From Trissonchulus latispiculum (lineage: Eukaryota > Nematoda > Enoplea > Enoplida > Ironidae): 64,000 nucleotides of DNA. The DNA lies in contig JASAND010030498.1 in assembly GCA_030248195.1 (NCBI GenBank), forward strand, positions 36,192 through 100,191, written 5' to 3'. Under the pieces are notes generated by a model. The model searched no databases. It worked only from the letters and a program-made list of their open reading frames with translations, and was not told the origin of the DNA. The translations under genes were made by a program, and so were the position numbers. Below are positions 22,627-32,759 of the stretch, piece after piece; the first letter of the stretch is position 1; the number at the start of each line of letters is the position of its first letter.

Positions 22627-22690
22627 AGACAAACAAACAAACAAACAGTTTATTCAGTAAGTCACAAAAATTTATGTACAATAATAAAAA
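22626..22690 (-). repeat. LINE 3' end: AATAAA and (TTTG)n tail
   Basis: On the minus strand GAATAAACTG is followed by four TTTG units and GTCTAC, then the C tract. Short microsatellite tails are usual in CR1-like elements. Confidence 0.8.
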
Positions 22691-22827
22691 CGTTTACTGA
22701 ATAGGACAACACAGAATTGTACAGACAATTACTTACGTGCGCCTCAATATAAAACGTGAACGTTATTGAGAAAACATATATACGTGCATAATATTAACAA
22801 AACTGCATAAAACAGAATAAAACTCAG

Positions 22828-25692
22828 TCAGTCAGCCTTAAAAACCTTACAAAACACCGATATATCTGTATCTTTCAATTTTTGTTTAAAGGATTGCAAA
22901 CTAGTAGCATTTACGGTTTCTCTAGGGAGAGAATTCCAGACATTAACAACCCTGTTACCGAAAAAATGCTTTTTCTCGTTTCTACGACATGGAGCTGCCT
23001 GCAACATAAGATTATGACCCCGTAAACCCAAGTCACCCCTAAACATAACATAATCCGTAAGGTCAACTTTATCAAGTCCATTCACTAAACGATAGCATTG
23101 ACAGAGGTCAGCTTTAATACGGCGTGATTCCAACGTTTCAAGACCTAAAGTTCGCAGTCTTTCGTAGTACGATTTATTTCTTAAACCGGGAATTCTTTTC
23201 GTATACCGCTTTTGGACATTTTCGATCAAAATAATATCCTTTTTAGTGTAAGGACTCCAAACAGAGGAATTATACTCGAGGAGAGGTCTGACATACGTTA
23301 CAAACATAGCCACCAAAAAAGCCCAATCCCGAGAACTAAAACTCTTAAAAATTATGTTTGCACGAGTCGATGCAGTAACATGGACTTTTTCACACTGCTC
23401 AGAAAACGTAAGCTTATTATCAAAGATGACACCTAGATCTCGAATACTGCCTACGCAGGGGATACCAACATTATTAATTTCATAGTTTCGACCAGGATTA
23501 TTGAAACCAAAATGCATCATTACACATTTTTCCAGAGCGACTTTTAACTGATTTTCCTTTGCCCACCTAAAAACACCATCTATATCTTTAAGAAACTTCT
23601 CATAGTCAGCAGCAGTCTTACAGGGGAGATACAGCTTAGTATCGTCAGCATATATCTGGATTTTGCTAAACTCAACCCGATTTACAACATCGTTTATATA
23701 CACCAGAAACAGTAAGGGACCCAAAACACTACCTTGTGGGACTCCACTCAATACTTGTGCCGGTTGTGAATCAATACCCCCCACTGTCACTACTTGAGAC
23801 CGGTTTGACAAAAAGGATTTGATCCAATTAATAAATTTAGTAGGAATCTTGTACTTTTTCAATTTGAAAATCAATTTTGAGTGACTAACCGTATCGAACG
23901 CCTTACTAATATCAATGTACACTGCATCCACTGGTACTTTTCTATCAATTTCCACCACCCAATCCCTAAGACAGTGTAAAAGCTGTGTCTGGGTGGACCT
24001 GCCCGACCTAAACCCGTGTTGAACATCCGACAAAATACGAGTAACGTCAAAGTATTGATACAAAACACCACGAAGTATATGTTCCATCAATTTGCAACAG
24101 ATACAGGTTAAACTGACAGGGCGATAGTTTACAGCAACTGATTTACTTCCTTTCCCTTTGTAAATGGGAACGACTTTGGCAGTTTTCCAATCTACAGGAA
24201 TTTCACCATCGTTAAAAGATTTTTGAAAAATTAATTGGAGGGGAATGCATAGGAGAGTTGAAAATCTTTTGAGAAAAATGGCAGGTAAACCATCCGGCCC
24301 CCCACTGGAGTTGGTTTTGACTTTTTTAATAGCGTCCTCCACATGTTTTCTCGTAATAACAAAATTTTCCAGCAGTCGAATATCATCATCATCAACTAAC
24401 ACCTCAGGAATATTGGGCATAGTATTATCATCCGTAACAAATACTGACGAAAACTGTTTAGCAAATACATTTGACATATCACGGTGTTCAGTAATTTGAG
24501 TTTGATTATCAACCAACATAGATATACTATCTCTAGACGAAAGTGAACTATTGACAAACTTGAAAAACTTTTTAGAATTTGGCTGTTTCAAAAACTTCGA
24601 TTCTCTCAGCAAAGATTCTTTTTTAATTTCCATTTTGCATAATCTAGCAATCTGCTTATAGCGTTGCAAGGATTCCTCAGTAGCATTGTCTTTATATTTA
24701 CGAAAAGCTATCTTTTTCTTATTTAAAAACTTTTTAACAGCCGCTGAATGTTTATATCTGCTTGGAATCTTAGAGCGACTAACTTTACGAGGAACATACA
24801 AACTGATCAATTCTAGACACTTGTCTTTAAATAAGGACCACATATCATTAACCGTTTTACCCTCAAACAATAAATTCCAGTTCACCCTTACAAGATGCCG
24901 ATAAATATTTCCATCATCCGATTTATCCCATAAACATTTACCCAAAGTGGGGTTGCCCTCATTAGGTCTTGGAATATTAACACGGAAAGATACTACATTA
25001 TGATCACTTGAACTCAGAGGAGGTAGCATGTCCACACAAGAAATTAATGACAATTTGTTAACAAACACCAGATCCAGTATAGAAGTTTGCCGAGTTGGTT
25101 TCAACACTAATTGAGAAAGACCAAAGGCTTCAAACATATTGAAAAACTCATTTTGTCGAAAGGTACTACAGGCAGCTCCATTTACCCAGTCAATCCCCGG
25201 GAGATTAAAATCACCCCCTAAAATAACCGGTAGTCGTTGTTCCGACAAAAATTCTAGAAGCTGACATAGATAATCGAACACACTAGTTACAACAACTGAT
25301 GAACGATAGACACAACACAATAATAATTCAATACCACTACATTTTATTTTCACACAGACAATCTCAATCTCAACACCTTCATGGTTAGGTACCTTTACAC
25401 TACAGCACTTCAATCCTTTATTTACTAATACAGCGACTCCCCCACCCCTTCTATCCAACGCCCTATCGCACCTAAATACATTGTAAAAATTGTTTCCAGA
25501 AATAAGATGATCAGGATCTCCAGAAGAAAGCCATGTCTCTGTTAAATACACTATATCAGGTTTTAGGTTGGAAACAATCTCCGTGTTAAAATCTACTAAT
25601 TTATTTGAGATGCTACGGGTATTTAGTAGGACAGCAGATAGCAATGTACCATCATCGTTAGCGGCACTCCTAGCCTGGCCTACAGAAAACCC
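22828..25692 (-). CDS. LINE ORF2: endonuclease and reverse transcriptase
   Basis: Numbered from codon 25644-25642, 938 residues are open, plus 16 codons upstream to the frameshift site. The APE-type endonuclease shows TETW (35-38), GGDFNLPGIDW (near 143-153), LDLVF (190) and SSDHNVVSF (212-220). The RT shows GPDGLPAIF, YRPVSL, QHGFRSGRSTQTQLL, YIDISKAFDTVSH (about 580), SGVPQGSVLGPLLF (about 632) and catalytic YADDTKLY (about 664). A C-terminal FFGNRVVNVWNSLP follows. It nicks target DNA and copies the element RNA. The frame has no ATG between the upstream stop at 25696-25698 and the endonuclease core, so it must be reached by frameshift, reinitiation or a non-AUG codon. No stop or frameshift was seen. 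Confidence 0.95.
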   Translation of the reverse strand, partial: GFSVGQARSAANDDGTLLSAVLLNTRSISNKLVDFNTEIVSNLKPDIVYLTETWLSSGDPDHLISGNNFYNVFRCDRALDRRGGGVAVLVNKGLKCCSVKVPNHEGVEIEIVCVKIKCSGIELLLCCVYRSSVVVTSVFDYLCQLLEFLSEQRLPVILGGDFNLPGIDWVNGAACSTFRQNEFFNMFEAFGLSQLVLKPTRQTSILDLVFVNKLSLISCVDMLPPLSSSDHNVVSFRVNIPRPNEGNPTLGKCLWDKSDDGNIYRHLVRVNWNLLFEGKTVNDMWSLFKDKCLELISLYVPRKVSRSKIPSRYKHSAAVKKFLNKKKIAFRKYKDNATEESLQRYKQIARLCKMEIKKESLLRESKFLKQPNSKKFFKFVNSSLSSRDSISMLVDNQTQITEHRDMSNVFAKQFSSVFVTDDNTMPNIPEVLVDDDDIRLLENFVITRKHVEDAIKKVKTNSSGGPDGLPAIFLKRFSTLLCIPLQLIFQKSFNDGEIPVDWKTAKVVPIYKGKGSKSVAVNYRPVSLTCICCKLMEHILRGVLYQYFDVTRILSDVQHGFRSGRSTQTQLLHCLRDWVVEIDRKVPVDAVYIDISKAFDTVSHSKLIFKLKKYKIPTKFINWIKSFLSNRSQVVTVGGIDSQPAQVLSGVPQGSVLGPLLFLVYINDVVNRVEFSKIQIYADDTKLYLPCKTAADYEKFLKDIDGVFRWAKENQLKVALEKCVMMHFGFNNPGRNYEINNVGIPCVGSIRDLGVIFDNKLTFSEQCEKVHVTASTRANIIFKSFSSRDWAFLVAMFVTYVRPLLEYNSSVWSPYTKKDIILIENVQKRYTKRIPGLRNKSYYERLRTLGLETLESRRIKADLCQCYRLVNGLDKVDLTDYVMFRGDLGLRGHNLMLQAAPCRRNEKKHFFGNRVVNVWNSLPRETVNATSLQSFKQKLKDTDISVFCKVFKAD

Positions 25693-26939
25693 GACCTAAA
25701 GTGATTTGAAGCATGCAAATTATTAGTTGGATAACCTTGCACAACATGACTATATAAAGGATAACAATTATTACCAGTACTCACAAGACCGGGGTCAGCC
25801 GGTATAGGTAGATCTAGCAGAGGAGTAAGGCGTCTTCGTTGATAACCGGCTGTTAGGTGCATAGGGCATGAGCTTTTCTTGTGACCGTTTTGGCCACATC
25901 GAAAACAAGAAAAGTTAGATCGCCGGAGCCTACAGGATTTCATGGAATGACCACCATTACCACAGAGGAAGCATTTTCCAGATGGGCGAATTAAGCGATT
26001 ACCGCTATAGGCCTTTGCCCTAATCTTGGGGGGTGGCAGCTCACCGTCATACAGAATAACAGCCACATTTTCAAGCACAGACACGTCAACCACCGGTTTA
26101 GCATACTCCTCCTCCGGTCTAAGTTTTTTGCGAGCTTCCATTAAAATATTGCCAAAAATGTTTAAACCCGGGAGATGGGCCGACCGGGCGCCCTCGTAGT
26201 CCAGGAAGTGCAATCCTGACGCCCAGAATCTATCCGGGGGATAGGTAGAATGGATCAAAGGAGAATTACCCGAATTGCGTAGAGACTCACGAAACGAAAA
26301 GCACTGAGATAATTTATGATCGATCAGATCTTCCATAAACCGCACGTCGTCATCGTTACGGTTACGAGAACTGGCTGGCAGCTGCTTTGCCAAACGAATA
26401 GCGACGCCACCATGAGCGGCGGCAGCAATCTCAGCAGATAATTCAGGAAACCCGAGGCGATCGGCACGAACGGAATGGTAGCAATGCTCGACAGACTGAT
26501 AATTCTCATTCTGGTAGGAAAATGAAAACATATATAAATTAGACAATGGGTCATCCTGACCCTGAACAATACGTGGGGGAGCAGCGTCGGCAGTAGCAAC
26601 TTCGGTGGCAGGAGAGATCAAATTACACTGGGTGGAGGCAGACTGGGAAGTGGTACCTTCGGTATCAGGTGAGATCAAGTTACACTGGGTGGAGGCATCC
26701 AAACGTCCCAAATCAGTAGAGATTTGAGCCCGAGGTAGCTGGCTAGCTACCAGCCTGCGGCACGAGCTGCAGGTATAAGGAATGAGTGCAGCGAACTTGT
26801 TCTCCCATTGCGAAAAGGCATTACGGGACAGGCCAGTACAACCTAGGCAGGCAAACGAGGTGCAGATGGCACACTTCGCTCTAAAATCGAAGTCAGCCAG
26901 TTTTTCGTCGCATGACCCACAGCAATCAGGCGTAGGCAT
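25680..26939 (-). CDS. LINE ORF1: PHD-like, NADAR domain, two CCHC knuckles
   Basis: A 419-residue protein starting at MPTPDCCGSCDEK; the frame stays open 30 codons upstream. Residues 7-60 form a zinc-binding C-x2-C-x12-C-x2-C-x4-C-x2-C-x22-C-x2-C pattern like the PHD finger of CR1-type ORF1 proteins. Residues 82-110 contain a duplicated ASTQCNLISP. Residues 129-273 match the NADAR/YbiA (DUF1768) fold: PLSNLYMFSFSYQ, the conserved SVEHCYHSVRA, AIRLAKQLP, RFMEDLIDHKLSQ, DRFWASGL and GLNIFGNILMEARKKL. Two CCHC knuckles follow (323-336 CFLCGNGGHSMKSC, 345-358 CFRCGQNGHKKSSC), as expected for RNA binding in a LINE particle. NADAR proteins act on ADP-ribose or N-glycosidic substrates; activity here is inference. 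The Glu and Trp are kept, but WG becomes WA. Confidence 0.9.
   Translation of the reverse strand: MPTPDCCGSCDEKLADFDFRAKCAICTSFACLGCTGLSRNAFSQWENKFAALIPYTCSSCRRLVASQLPRAQISTDLGRLDASTQCNLISPDTEGTTSQSASTQCNLISPATEVATADAAPPRIVQGQDDPLSNLYMFSFSYQNENYQSVEHCYHSVRADRLGFPELSAEIAAAAHGGVAIRLAKQLPASSRNRNDDDVRFMEDLIDHKLSQCFSFRESLRNSGNSPLIHSTYPPDRFWASGLHFLDYEGARSAHLPGLNIFGNILMEARKKLRPEEEYAKPVVDVSVLENVAVILYDGELPPPKIRAKAYSGNRLIRPSGKCFLCGNGGHSMKSCRLRRSNFSCFRCGQNGHKKSSCPMHLTAGYQRRRLTPLLDLPIPADPGLVSTGNNCYPLYSHVVQGYPTNNLHASNHFRSGFL
25686..25692 (-). promoter_or_regulatory. Candidate -1 frameshift heptamer G GGT TTT
   Basis: ORF1 ends with codons TCG GGT TTT CTG TAG. The heptamer G GGT TTT has the X XXY YYZ form and sits in the correct zero frame, one sense codon before the stop. 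Slipping back one base gives GGG TTT TCT GTA GGC, which runs without interruption into ORF2. No strong downstream stem was obvious by eye. Confidence 0.72.
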
Positions 26940-27059
26940 AATAGTGAAAGGAGGAGAAACAGGATAAAGAACACCGAATAGACCGAAAATCAAAAGATAA
27001 TGCGGCAAACGACAAACCCGATCTCGCAAGAAAATGCTAATTAATGCCGTTAGTTCTGA

Positions 27060-30000
27060 GCAAGCTATGCTATCGCAAAAGTGTTGGGACCTCGCTCTGT
27101 AACTATTTAGTCAGTATATAGGCAACGTTTTGAAGATAAAGTGCTTTGCTTGTAACAATTTCATAAAAGTTGAGTTCCCATTCTGGTTAATTTTTTGCAG
27201 CTGAGTGGCGACTACCGCAGGAGTATTCATATATTATTGTCCCTTTCCAACTTGGATATGATAGCAAACTACCATTTTAGTGGTTTATATCATACACATT
27301 ATTAGTACCAAGAGTACATAGTACGAATTAAATTAGGAATGACTAAAATTAAATACTCGTAGAACTATGTTGAAATTTTAAGCTTGGCATATAAATATCT
27401 ACTGGAAGCAGTTCTTGAAGCTCTGCAGGCTGTAGTAAGCTGTCAGCATTGTTTTTGCAGAAACGGTTTATCAATCAATCGGTGGCATTAAAGGCTTTGC
27501 GTGATAATAAAATATTCATGCCAATGAGTATGTGTAATAGACTCTGTCAGATCTTTGTTGGACTTCTCTGTATTGGAGGGGGTCGTGATCTCCAATAAAT
27601 CTTTGTTCTGTTCGGGGTCGTATGTAGTTGGCTAGGGCTAGAATAGACTAGGCTAGACTAGGCTAGATCTGATCAGGGTCCAAGACACGAGTCAAGGTCG
27701 GCACGCAAAGATGAATCTTCGTTTAGATTGATGCACCGGCTGTAGTGGTGTTCTGACAACCAGGGCTCGATAGCTGACCTAAAATAGGGTCTAACGGGGT
27801 GAGTTCGTTTTAGACAGGGGAATCGGGATTTATAGTCTCAATGGGCGACTGTCGTATCAACTCTAACCTCAATGCGGATAGAGTTGGGGATCTCTGAAAC
27901 GTACGCGAAAGCCGAAGCAGCTAAAAGGATAATTATTTATTATTACAAAGTACACACACTTTTACCAAATTCCAGCAGACAATGGATCACTGCAGTTATA
28001 GTTTTTACAATAACAGTAACACAAGATACTGTCTGCCAGAATTGCCTTTTGGTTTAGTTTGACTGGTACTTTCGCGATTAGGGCTGGTTATCCGGTTTCG
28101 GGGTCGTTACAGTACTCTCGCTTCAGGTATAACACACTCTATTGCTGCTACGGACTAACTACTAACCGGTATCCTATGTGCTTTATCTCACTCAACTCTT
28201 AGGCTCTGTACTAGCCTCTACTGCGACTCTGTCCCTTACAATAACTCTTGGGACCACACACACACAAGGTATACTAATTAACAACTATTTGTAATCCGAA
28301 TCGGGTGGGAGCGAGGTTGGCTTTGCTCTGGCGTCTCCGTATAATTGACTGCCCAGAATAACTGAATTTCGAGAAGAGTTCCGTCTCTAGAATGGATAAT
28401 GACAGTTACAGGCTGGAAGAGTGTCGGTTATTGTCGGAAAGGTCGGATCGGCTTCCTCAGATAGTTATCTCAATATTAGATTACGATACAGTGGTTATAA
28501 CGGTAATTGTTCTACAGAGAAGCTTCGGTGGTAAGGATCAGGACGTACGCGGTACCACTTTCACTGAACATATTGTTTTAGATAGAGAACTAGAAAACAG
28601 GCTTTTAGGTATTGAACGCTAAGGTTTTCCCAACAGGTGACTCAGGCTTGACCAACGACGGACGCTGCTGCACGGTGCGCTGATTATCTGCACCCAATTC
28701 TCGAATACTGGCAGTACCTTAGACTGATAGTTCCGAACTGAACAGATTCACTGGAGGGCAACTAGACTGGGCTGGGCGGTGACTGGATCTACTTCCGGAT
28801 CCTCGGCACAACTGATACGACTACTGACTGACTGGACTGACGGGACACCGCTCCACGTGAATTCCACACTGATCCGGCTCAAGCAGGATCAGTACCAAAC
28901 AGAATCGATCTTCGCAGCAACAGAGGACTCAGTTAGCGATGAGCAGGCGTCGATCGGCTACCTGAATCAAATGGGTTAAAACCCATTAGAGACAGAGGTG
29001 GTGAGGATTAAAACCCCAGCAACTATTGTCCGAACCGATTGGCTTTCACGTGCGGGTTCAAGACCCGAATTGTGTATTGCGTAATGTGTAATGTGTTATT
29101 TTGCAGTTTTAGGTTGAAAACAGATGAAAATTGACGTTTTCGATGGTTAAACGAAAGGAGAGGGGCCAAGCTTGGGCCATTTCGGCCTACTTGGTTAAAT
29201 ATGCAAATGAGGCTCTGGCCGAGCCTCTCACGGGCATGGAGTCACGTAGGCACTACTCAGTATTTACTACAGACCTAGAACTACAGCTAAACTGAGCTAC
29301 GCTAAACTACTACGTATTACCCAGAATATGACGCGTAACCTATTTGCTACAACTGACGGATAATACTTACTAAAGGCCCAAATCTGGCCACTAAACAGGA
29401 TAATATTAAATACTACCGATTACTACTGACTATTACCGACTACGGGCTACCTGGTACTAACAGAGGCCCATTTCATACCCTACAGGCCTAACTAGACTAA
29501 ACGGTAACGATTATAACCCTAACCCGGGTTGGTAACCTACTATTGGATTCCTAGAACATATTATCGCAATTATGCAAATGAGGTTACCAACACTCTTGAC
29601 CTGAGCCTGGAAATCTAACTGGATAAGGGTAGATTGCCCCTCCTCTGCAGAGGGCCTGCACCCTGAACCGGGTGACTTACGCAGGCCTCTGGGGGTCAAT
29701 CTATAACCGGATTTCACATACTAATGACAACTGACAATTATTAACAGGCCTAGCTAACACTACGATATTAACCGCTATTACTGGTACTAACTATAATTAC
29801 TATGACTAAAACTACTAACGCTTACTATACCTACTAAACTGACTAATATAGAACTAAACTGTTATTTCTTACCTAACCTAACTGTTTTTTGATGCCCTAA
29901 TTATTATGTCTAACTACTGCTTAATATTATTATGTAACTAACTACTTCCCTACGGACTACACTCAAGACCTCCGCGAGGGGTTTACATGAGCAGTCCCAT

Positions 30001-30350
30001 TCATACGATTATTAACACACACAGCAAACGTAATCTCATTCATACAAACTCACACATACCACTTTCACACGCCCATTTAGAAAATAGACACACGCAGACA
30101 ATCGTAACTACATTATTTCACGCATACTGTTTCGGTCATGCACTCACAGTCACTCACACAATTATTCAGACACAGTTACGCAACATTCATACCTCACGCA
30201 TACTTGACTTCTCTCACAACCTCAACTGGAGGAGTTTACGTGAGGAGCCGCATTTATACAACACAGTACAAATTACAGCCCTAACAGTACTAAAATGGGG
30301 CTAATTCCCAAGATACTAACCTAACTAATTCTTAATAATAACTACGAATG
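27060..30350. other. Gene-free stretch with scattered small hairpins
   Basis: No credible ORF. AT-rich CTAACTAC-type simple sequence dominates 29280-29960. Short perfect hairpins occur, such as GAGGCTC/GAGCCTC near 29210-29230 and the palindrome CCTCTGCAGAGG near 29640. At 27572-27599 a hairpin ATTGGAG/CTCCAAT runs into AATAAA; a similar arrangement recurs at 30513-30535. It may be part of one large non-coding repeat continuing to about 33 kb, but ends were not found. Confidence 0.45.
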
Positions 30351-30371
30351 CGTGGAAGTGCGGTATATTTC

Positions 30372-32175
30372 GGGAATGGTCCAGAACTGGCCATTCCCAC
30401 GTGATCACCCGTGTGTGTTTGTTTGTATTTGTGTAAAAGCCAACGTGGACAATAATTGCTGTTCAAGCAATTATTACGAAAAATATGCTAAGGACAGCTT
30501 TTTTAATTAGAGGGGAGTCGGTATCTCCCAATAAACGTCTTAATAATTAATAGGGTAAACAGTATTTAAAAGGTTGGATTTTCTGTTTTTTAGAGTGTTT
30601 TAGATAGCCTCATATTTTACCCGGCAATTATTAAAAACAGTACAAGGTTATAACAGTGGCTAAACGGCGGCTAACCGCAGTGCTAAACATGGCCGGCAAC
30701 TCTGGTTGCCGGGTGTGGGGATAAGGGGGGTCCTAACCTGAAAGACCTACTCCCGGGGAGTGGCCTAACTCCCCTTCCTCAAGGTGGGTAGGTGAGGGTC
30801 CTCCCTTAAACTAACTACCCAAGTTTGCATCGTTTTTTGGGAGTTAAAAACGTCTTTGATAGTGAAAACGGAGAGGGCTAGAAAGGAGATAAAATAGTGG
30901 TTTTAGAGTGGGTTTTTTAATCAAAATAAACCCATGATGGTTTGCTTGTAGGCTGGGCCAAAAAGGGCCTTTTGGGAAAAATGCATAAAATGGAGAAAGT
31001 GACGATTTTAAAACATTTTAAAACCCTTTTTTTGGGAGTGATTTGCGAGGTTCGGCTGCTCGCAAATCACCAGGGAAAGCGCATAAAAACACAGACAATA
31101 CCCCGGAGGGTGGGGCGAAAGGCCCACACCCTCACAATTACAACTAAAAATAATGGGCACGAGGCCCGAAAAATGCTGAAAAATTGGTCTTCCGGGGTCC
31201 GAAGACCCCGGGTAAATCGTGAGAGTGTGGGACCCGGGGACCGCCCTTCAGGCATAAGGGTCCCCGGGTCAAAAGCAGTGCACCCCGTGAGCCGTCCGAA
31301 GACATATGGGCTCACGGGGGCGGCCAGATCGTGAGTGCCTGGCTGGCAGAATCTGAAAGAAAAACCCTATGAGAAAATGGGGGGGAGAGGTGCTATAGTC
31401 CAGGCCTCCATATAATTGGCGCAAGACACACCTCTCTCGGAGACATACGGACATAGATTGGGGGCTAACATGAAGCTAATGTTTCTAAGGGGAGAGAGAC
31501 CGACCTCTCTCCCCGACTGCCAGCCAAGCACTGACTGCAAACTGCTAATTGCAGTCGAGACCCCGTCAGTGGGTTGGCCTTTCAGCTTCTAACGGCTGAT
31601 TGGCTGTTTCGAATAATCACGCTTTGTTATTGGGCGACCGAGTCGTGACCTACGGTAGCCCACAGGCGCGTCTGGCGGCTGGAGGACCCCCAAATTAATG
31701 GGAACAGATGACCCCTAAATCAGACAGAAAGGAGGCCAAAGGCCGGAATTTAAGTATCAAGTTTTAGGGGTCTCTGCTGGGGCCCATAAATTTGGAGTAA
31801 ACAGAAACTTCAATCTTTCTTAAAACTTGGTCCTCCAGCGGCCAACACAAAAGGGCTCCCTCTGCTTAGCAGAAAGCAGTCCATCAAGGACCCAAAAGAC
31901 GAAAAGAACGAAAACAACTTACGTAAGAACTAAGAGCTAGGTACCTAAGTTAGGATTAATAAACTATAAAACTACCTAGAATTATTAACTACCTAAGTAC
32001 CTATTGTTATTGTATATAATTGTATGTATGTATTATTGTCTACCTAAGTTTATACTGAGTAGTGCAAAGGCTGGATTCAGCCTTTTGTGGGTGGGAGGTC
32101 AGCGGTGACCCTTATAAGGTCACTATTGTGTGACTTACGTGAATGAATGCCTGAATGGCATTCGTTCACGTAAGG
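30372..32175. repeat. Array of perfect hairpins
   Basis: Stems seen, with arm positions: 30372-30379/30391-30398; 30451-30460/30466-30475; 30693-30700/30705-30712; 31038-31049/31059-31070 (12 bp, GTGATTTGCGAG); 31192-31199/31204-31211 (CGAA loop); 31231-31242/31259-31270 (GACCCGGGGACC); 31283-31293/31309-31319; 31489-31498/31505-31514; 31533-31540/31549-31556; 32105-32110/32118-32123; 32134-32151/32157-32174 (18 bp, one mismatch). The stretch lacks ORFs of note. This may be a structured RNA or a transposon interior; the identity is unknown. Confidence 0.75.
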
Positions 32176-32519
32176 TCTGGGAGCTTTCCACGCTCTCCAG
32201 ACAAACAGGCGGGCGGTCAAAGATAAAAGGCCGACCCGTAAAAGGAGAAGAGAAAAGGGAGGAGTTAGAAAACTCCCTAAATAATGGAATTAAGGTTAAA
32301 ACGTAAGATTTAAAATGTGTAATTTAATTTGTACTTTTTGTTGTTTCAGGAATTAAAGAAGAAGAAACCTTGATAGTGTGTAATTGTTCTTGTGTGTTGT
32401 GTAAATGTAGTAATAAACTGGATAATAACGTGTTTTCTTGCTGTTTAAGGGGATTTATGCCGTAATTGGCCATTGCGCAACGCTGACATGAAGAGGGGAA
32501 AGACAGGGGAATTAAAGGG

Positions 32520-32750
32520 GGTCTCAATTACGACCGCCCTTACACAAGACTGATGTAATAGGGGTTTGCGTAATCGTAGGAGGCCTCAATACGGCCGTCC
32601 CACACACGTACAGGAAGGGCAAAAGGTCAAAGGTTCGAATCCTTGCACTAAGAGTTGAGATAACCTAGGTAATTATGCATATTTTAAATGACTCTGACAC
32701 CTATGAAGTTCACTAATTAGTGTAGTTCAAGGGCCTCAATACGGCCGCAG
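32520..32750. repeat. Three hairpins with shared TCAATAC-type loop
   Basis: GTC-TCAATTAC-GAC (32521-32534), GGCC-TCAATAC-GGCC (32582-32596) and GGCC-TCAATAC-GGCC (32732-32746). The loop is nearly constant while both arms of the stem change together between copy 1 and the others. Confidence 0.65.
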
Positions 32751-32759
32751 GAACTCAGT

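Larger units (their letters stand above)
22626..27030 (-). mobile_element. Coding-intact CR1-like LINE with NADAR-containing ORF1
   Basis: The element reads right to left: 5' leader, ORF1 (26939-25680), ORF2 in the -1 frame (ends 22828), a short 3' UTR with AATAAA, then a (TTTG)n tail next to the G tract. Both ORFs are open over their full length, which suggests recent activity. The ORF1 PHD-like finger, the APE-type endonuclease and the RT type place it with CR1-like elements; the exact clade is not determined. The 5' end is uncertain and no target duplication was found, partly because the 3' flank is poly-G. Confidence 0.9.

Noticed and set aside
22147..22704. 185-codon Gly-rich frame and overlapping Pro-rich frames on the other strand
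   Set aside because: They come from the G tract; all frames are open there because poly-G/poly-C lacks stops.
29050..29070. Second T-arm-like hairpin GGGTTCAAGACCC
   Set aside because: No tRNA cloverleaf could be drawn around it.
32635..32665. tRNA-like T arm (GGTTCGAATCC)
   Set aside because: The B-box match is exact, but no A box, anticodon arm or acceptor pairing could be fitted upstream; a chance match or a worn tRNA-derived repeat.
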